Of a stretch of DNA of 64,000 bases, positions 60,664-64,000 are shown one piece after another (position 1 is the first letter of the stretch; every line of letters starts with the position of its first letter). The stretch is from CALDTK01 sp963837005 (GTDB lineage: Bacteria > Bacteroidota > Bacteroidia > Chitinophagales > Saprospiraceae). A program made the position numbers and the translations under genes. The notes beneath the pieces were generated by a model. It saw only the letters and a list, made by a program, of their open reading frames with translations. It ran no database searches and was not told the DNA's origin. Location of the stretch: contig CAWIMC010000017.1 of NCBI GenBank assembly GCA_963837005.1, positions 44,610 to 108,609 on the forward strand, in the 5' to 3' direction.

Positions 60664-61431
60664 TCACCCATACCTAACCTCCGTCAGAAACAGCCCACTC
60701 GCCGGCACGCTCAGCGGCTTTGACACCGGGACTTGCTCGATCAGCGCATCCCTTAGCTCAGCCACGGTCATCTCGCCGATACTTACCTGCACGCAGGCCC
60801 CGACGATGAGACGAACCATGCCGCGCAAGAAGCGGTCGGCCCCAATGTAGTAGTGCAGTTCTCGTCCGTCATGGCTCGCGCTCCACTCCGACTGCCGCAG
60901 TTCGCAACGCATCGTCTTCGCATCCGAGTGGGTCTTGCAGAAAGGCGCGAACGCTTGATACGACATGAGTAGTTGGGCAGTCTCGTTGAGTACCTCGAGG
61001 TCGAGTTTTGCGAAAGCGTGATAATGCCATGTCGTCTCGGCGCGAAACGGGTCCTTCTCGGCGATCACGTCGTAGCGGTAGGCGCGGTGTTTGGCGCTGA
61101 AGCGCGCGTGCTGTCCGTGGGCCCCCTCGGCGGGCGAGGGTCCCATCGCTTCTACACGTCGGATGGCGATGTCGGACGGCAACAGTCGGTTGAGGCGGTG
61201 CGCGAAGTTTGGCGGGAGCTTCACCTTGGTCGTGTCGAAGTGCGCCACGTATTTGCTCGCGTGCACGCCGGCATCAGTCCGGCCACAGCCCGTGAGCGCG
61301 ATCTCCTCGTTCAAAATCAGACCGACGACGCCCTCGATGGTCTGCTGGACGGTGTCGGCGTTAGGCTGACGCTGCCAGCCATGGTAACGGGCCCCGTTGT
61401 ACGCGAGGTGTAGGAAGTATCTGTGGTTCAA
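60664..61431 (-). CDS. truA: tRNA pseudouridine(38-40) synthase
   Basis: A 255-residue enzyme that isomerises uridines 38-40 in the tRNA anticodon arm. YNGARYHGWQRQPNADTVQQ at the N-terminus, the catalytic Asp in LTGCGRTDAGVHASKY (about residue 51), KHRAYRYDV and FLRGMVRLIVGACVQV near the end are family signatures. Length is normal. Its stop abuts the hairpin array at 60663. A shortened hairpin motif lies at 61005-61017. Confidence 0.95.
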   Translation of the reverse strand: MNHRYFLHLAYNGARYHGWQRQPNADTVQQTIEGVVGLILNEEIALTGCGRTDAGVHASKYVAHFDTTKVKLPPNFAHRLNRLLPSDIAIRRVEAMGPSPAEGAHGQHARFSAKHRAYRYDVIAEKDPFRAETTWHYHAFAKLDLEVLNETAQLLMSYQAFAPFCKTHSDAKTMRCELRQSEWSASHDGRELHYYIGADRFLRGMVRLIVGACVQVSIGEMTVAELRDALIEQVPVSKPLSVPASGLFLTEVRYG

Positions 61432-61494
61432 GGCCGCAAAGGTCTACTTTTTCGCCGGAGCCCGCCCTTAGCTCCCCAAACGGAGCCAAACACG

Positions 61495-62010
61495 CTACGC
61501 CGGCTCGAAGGCGGCCAGTTTCATGTGGGCTAGGTGGTGTCGCCCGTGCCAGGCGTACACCCGCGCCGCCTCCGCGACCGTGAAGGTTCGCTGCTCGCCG
61601 GTGTGGAAGTAGGTCCGTAGGCGTTGCTCTTCGCTCAGTCCGGCGAGCAGCCCCACGAATCGGGCGTGGAGTCCCACCAGCAGCGGTAGGGTAGCGTCCA
61701 GGGGTAGGGTGTAGTCCGGCAATGTCGCGGTCGCCGCTTCATCGTAGCCGTCTACCCTGGCCTCCGTCTCTGTAAGGGCCCGTTTGACCCGCAGGATGGC
61801 CGTCATGTGGCTATCGGCACAGTGGTGCACGAGCGTGGGGATTGTCCACGAGCCCGCGCGGTACTGCTGGGTAAGTTGTTTTGGCGAAAGCCCCGTCACC
61901 ACGCTTTTCACCCTTTCGGGAAAACTGCCGATCTCCTTCACGTCGGCGATGTAGTCGGTCGGTGTGGCGAGGGCCTCCGCCATGGTGCCGGTGGGGTAGC
62001 GTCTGTCCAT
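61495..62010 (-). CDS. DinB/YfiT-like metal-dependent protein (bacillithiol S-transferase fold)
   Basis: A 171-residue four-helix-bundle protein from ATG 62010. Metal-ligand histidines appear in the usual order: LVHHCADSHM near residue 70 and YAWHGRHHLAHMKLA near residue 155. YPTGTMAEA and IGSFPERVKSVVTGLS at the start match YfiT-type proteins, once called putative metal-dependent hydrolases. Members can act as thiol S-transferases; activity here is not assignable. An exact motif (61878-61891) and a CCC-GAAA-GGG variant (61912-61925) face each other near the 5' end. Confidence 0.87.
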   Translation of the reverse strand: MDRRYPTGTMAEALATPTDYIADVKEIGSFPERVKSVVTGLSPKQLTQQYRAGSWTIPTLVHHCADSHMTAILRVKRALTETEARVDGYDEAATATLPDYTLPLDATLPLLVGLHARFVGLLAGLSEEQRLRTYFHTGEQRTFTVAEAARVYAWHGRHHLAHMKLAAFEPA

Positions 62011-62108
62011 GGGGGCAAAGTAGGGCGCTGCGCTATATGCCACAGCCGCACACGCACCCGCGGTAGCGCATGCAACACTTCAACCCTCAACAATTCAACA
62101 CTTCCCCC

Positions 62109-64000
62109 TTACTCCGGCTCGAAGCCCAGGATAATATTAAACTGCCCCAAATTCTTAAATGACGGGTCTTCCCCCAGCACCTTGCCGTCGGTTCCGATCT
62201 TGTCGAAGCCCAGACCGTAGTCGAAGCCCAGCGTACCGAACATCGGCAAGAACACCCGCACGCCACCACCAGCAGTACGCTTGAGGTCGAAGGGGTTGTA
62301 GTCCCGCGTCGAGCGCCAGGTGTTGGCCCCCTCCGCGAAGGCCAGTACGTAGAAGGTCGCACTCGGGTTGAGCGAGATGGGGTAGCGCAGCTCGAGGGAG
62401 AGCTTGTTGTAGATGCTGGTCGGTGAGGGACGGTTGCTGTTGCCGAGTGTGTTGTTCTCGAAGTCGGCGATCTCGTAGCCGCGCGACGAGATGATGTCCG
62501 TACCGACGTTGCGCGCCACCTGTGAGTTGTTGACGCCGTTGCCGCCGAGCTGGAAGCGCTCGAACGGACTCACGCCGAGGTCCTTGTCGTAGGCCCCGAG
62601 GAAGCCCATCTTCGCCGAGGTCTTGACGACCAGCTTCGCGAACAGGTTTTTGTACCACTCCGCGCCGATCTGCCAGCGGTGGTACTCGATGTAACGGTAG
62701 CGGTCCTGGAGGCTTTGCTCGAGCGACACCTCGCGACCGAGCTTGCTGTACGGCAGCGTGGCGCGAATGCCGAGACTGAAGCTCGACCCGTTCATCGGGA
62801 AGATGGGGTCAGCAATGCTCGTGCGGGCGAAGTTGACCTCCGCGCCGATATTGGTATACTCCCCGTCGAAGACCGTCTCGCCGCGATCCGTCACGAACAG
62901 ACCCCCTCCGGCGATCTGCTCATAGTTGCGCAGCGAGTAGTGCTGTAGGCGCAGCCCCCCCGACACGATAAAGTTGTCGTCCGGCCAGCGCAGACGTGTA
63001 CCGACACTCGCGTTGGCATTGTAGATCGAAAACCGACCCTCGAGTTCGGGGTTGTCCGGTCTTGCCTGCCCCTGAAAGCGACTGTAGGCCAGCGAAGTAT
63101 TGAGCGACGTAGGACGCTTGCCCCCGAGCCACGGCTCCGAAAAACCGAGCGTCCCCGAGAGGAAGAAGCGTCCGTTCGACTGAATCCGCAGGCTCAGACG
63201 CTGCGCATCCCCCGTCGGGTAGGGTCGCCAGGCCCCGCCCTCGAGCGCCCGCCGCATCGAGAAGTTGTTAAAGCTCACGCCCACGGTGCCAAAGACCCCA
63301 AAGCCTCGCCCACCGTAACCCATGGAAAGTTCCAACTGGTCGTTGGCCTTCTCTTCGACGTCGAAGATCACGTCCACCGTGCCGCGCTCCGGATTGACGG
63401 GCGTCTGCAGGTCGAGCGTCTCCGGATTAAAGAAGCCCAGCGCCACGATCTCGCGCTGCGAGCGGATCAGGTCACTACGGCTGAACTTATCGCCCGGTCG
63501 CACGCGCAACTCCCGGCGCAGTACGTGCTCGTGTGTACGGTCGTTGCCCGTGATAATGACCTGGTCGACGGTCGCCTGCGCGCCTTCGTAGATGCGGATC
63601 TCGAGGTCGATCGAATCGTTTTGGACGGAAGTCTCGATGGGGTCGGCCCGGAAGAACAGGTAGCCGTCGTCGAGGTAAAGGCTCGAGATGTCGCGCCCGT
63701 CCTGCGCGAAGCTCAGGCGTTGCTCGAGGAGCTCCTTGTTGTAGACGTCGCCCTTGTTGATCCCGAGCACGTCGTTGAGCTGCTTGTCGGAGTAGAGCAC
63801 GTTGCCCTTAAACTCGATGTCGCGGAAGTAGTAGCGCTTGCCCTCATCGATGTTGAGGCGGATGCTGAGGTCTCCGTTCGGCTCGCGCCACAGGCTGTCC
63901 GAGGAGATGACCATGTCCCGGAAGCCGACCGTGTTATAGTACGCGATGAGTTTCGCCTTGTCCTCCTCGTACTTCTCGGGGATAAACTTGCTGGTTGCGA
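62109..64000 (-). CDS. bamA: outer-membrane protein assembly factor BamA (5' end beyond window)
   Basis: The last about 630 residues of an Omp85 protein; the frame is open through the right edge (AYYNTVGFRDMVISSDSLW), so the N-terminus is missing. POTRA-type repeats are visible (LNIDEGKRYYFRDIEFKGNVLYSD; LEIRIYEGAQATVDQVIITGN; VNPERGTVDVIFDVEEKANDQLELSMGYGG), followed by the surface-antigen barrel ending LGQFNIILGFEPE. BamA inserts beta-barrel proteins, including the SusC and T9SS-related porins encoded elsewhere, into the outer membrane. No hairpin-motif copy was found in it. Confidence 0.95.
   Translation of the reverse strand, partial: ATSKFIPEKYEEDKAKLIAYYNTVGFRDMVISSDSLWREPNGDLSIRLNIDEGKRYYFRDIEFKGNVLYSDKQLNDVLGINKGDVYNKELLEQRLSFAQDGRDISSLYLDDGYLFFRADPIETSVQNDSIDLEIRIYEGAQATVDQVIITGNDRTHEHVLRRELRVRPGDKFSRSDLIRSQREIVALGFFNPETLDLQTPVNPERGTVDVIFDVEEKANDQLELSMGYGGRGFGVFGTVGVSFNNFSMRRALEGGAWRPYPTGDAQRLSLRIQSNGRFFLSGTLGFSEPWLGGKRPTSLNTSLAYSRFQGQARPDNPELEGRFSIYNANASVGTRLRWPDDNFIVSGGLRLQHYSLRNYEQIAGGGLFVTDRGETVFDGEYTNIGAEVNFARTSIADPIFPMNGSSFSLGIRATLPYSKLGREVSLEQSLQDRYRYIEYHRWQIGAEWYKNLFAKLVVKTSAKMGFLGAYDKDLGVSPFERFQLGGNGVNNSQVARNVGTDIISSRGYEIADFENNTLGNSNRPSPTSIYNKLSLELRYPISLNPSATFYVLAFAEGANTWRSTRDYNPFDLKRTAGGGVRVFLPMFGTLGFDYGLGFDKIGTDGKVLGEDPSFKNLGQFNIILGFEPE

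Larger units (their letters stand above)
1067..61925. repeat. dispersed GTTTT-stem-GNRA-stem motif family (position list)
   Basis: Positions are first bases. Exact GTTTTGGCGAAAGC or its complement: 6657, 6919, 8240, 23402, 26926, 29305, 32224, 34731, 44737, 46059, 52056, 54521, 54567, 54695, 61878. Exact GTTTTGCCGAAAGG or complement: 11814, 15008, 17613, 17638, 20928, 24975, 36334, 44306, 45457, 50355. Variants keeping stem and GNRA-type loop: 10401, 11765, 21217, 23417, 26700, 28165, 31002, 33305, 39331, 43685, 52782, 61912. Looser variants (shorter stem, other or 5-base loop): 1067, 9335, 14725, 18383, 23974, 30539, 31072, 39979, 46825, 50380, 52832, 53189, 56552, 56770, 61005. Most lie within genes. 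The list was made by eye and may miss some copies. Confidence 0.95.

Noticed and set aside
6657..61925. Dispersed word as a protein-level signal or tag
   Set aside because: It is read in several frames and both orientations, giving unrelated peptides (VLAKA, FRQN, FGES, AFAKT), and also occurs between genes.

Overview
The window is about 64 kb of a high-GC chromosome from a member of the Bacteroidota. A SusC/SusD pair, several C-terminal T9SS (Por secretion) sorting domains, many signal-peptide-II lipoproteins, a GMC oxidoreductase next to a Tat-type partner, a BamA with Bacteroidota-style context and TTG/GTG starts all point there. A marine or soil Saprospiria/Lewinella-like lineage is a reasonable guess, but nothing seen fixes the genus. 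No rRNA, tRNA, plasmid, phage core or CRISPR locus was recognised. Gene content is mostly housekeeping and envelope functions.

Layout. 1-12.8 kb: GMC oxidoreductase and Tat partner, PRC-barrel protein, GNAT-nitrilase fusion, methyltransferase, 6-phosphogluconolactonase, thioesterase, a metal-ABC permease fused to a DtxR-like repressor, a GH25 lysozyme lipoprotein and a class III aminotransferase. 12.9-21 kb: a mini-hairpin tandem array, then SusC, SusD, a third lipoprotein and a large ELWxTDGT-repeat T9SS protein. 21-29 kb: di-haem peroxidase, serine dehydratase, then a papain-like protease/DUF4384 protein followed by a WD40-caspase protein. 29-34 kb: histidine-kinase remnant, proB-proA, DUF2306 and YARHG proteins, and a 26-residue-repeat lipoprotein. 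34-38 kb: secreted T9SS and tail-collar proteins and UDP-glucose dehydrogenase. 38-46 kb: patatin-like phospholipase, a palindromic repeat block interrupted by a MITE-like insertion, aldehyde dehydrogenase, a low-molecular-weight phosphatase and a GT39-like glycosyltransferase. 46-64 kb: fumarylacetoacetase, PBP4, a lipoprotein methyltransferase, MoxR, ArfB, HisH, fructokinase-like kinase, CrcB, a WecA/TagO-type transferase, M3 peptidase, UppS, a four-helix-bundle gene framed by hairpin arrays, TruA, a DinB-like protein and the 3' part of bamA.

The most striking signal is not a gene. A 14-15 base motif, GTTTTGGCGAAAGCC or its sister GTTTTGCCGAAAGGC, occurs 25 times exactly and roughly as often again in variant form, on both strands, mostly inside genes and in different reading frames. 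Every copy has the shape GTTTT + short stem + GNRA-type tetraloop + stem, and the variants change both stem partners together or swap one GNRA loop for another. Separate tandem arrays are built from even smaller triloop hairpins (GCGAAGC, GGCCGCAGGCC). This looks like a DNA- or RNA-level structural mark comparable in density to DNA uptake sequences, and I know of no description of it.

At least seven single-base frame disruptions fall in six otherwise well-preserved genes (susC twice, the lipoprotein at 17.7 kb, the ELWxTDGT protein, the papain-like protein, PBP4, the M3 peptidase). The pattern suggests assembly indels rather than real decay, and those genes are annotated across the breaks.
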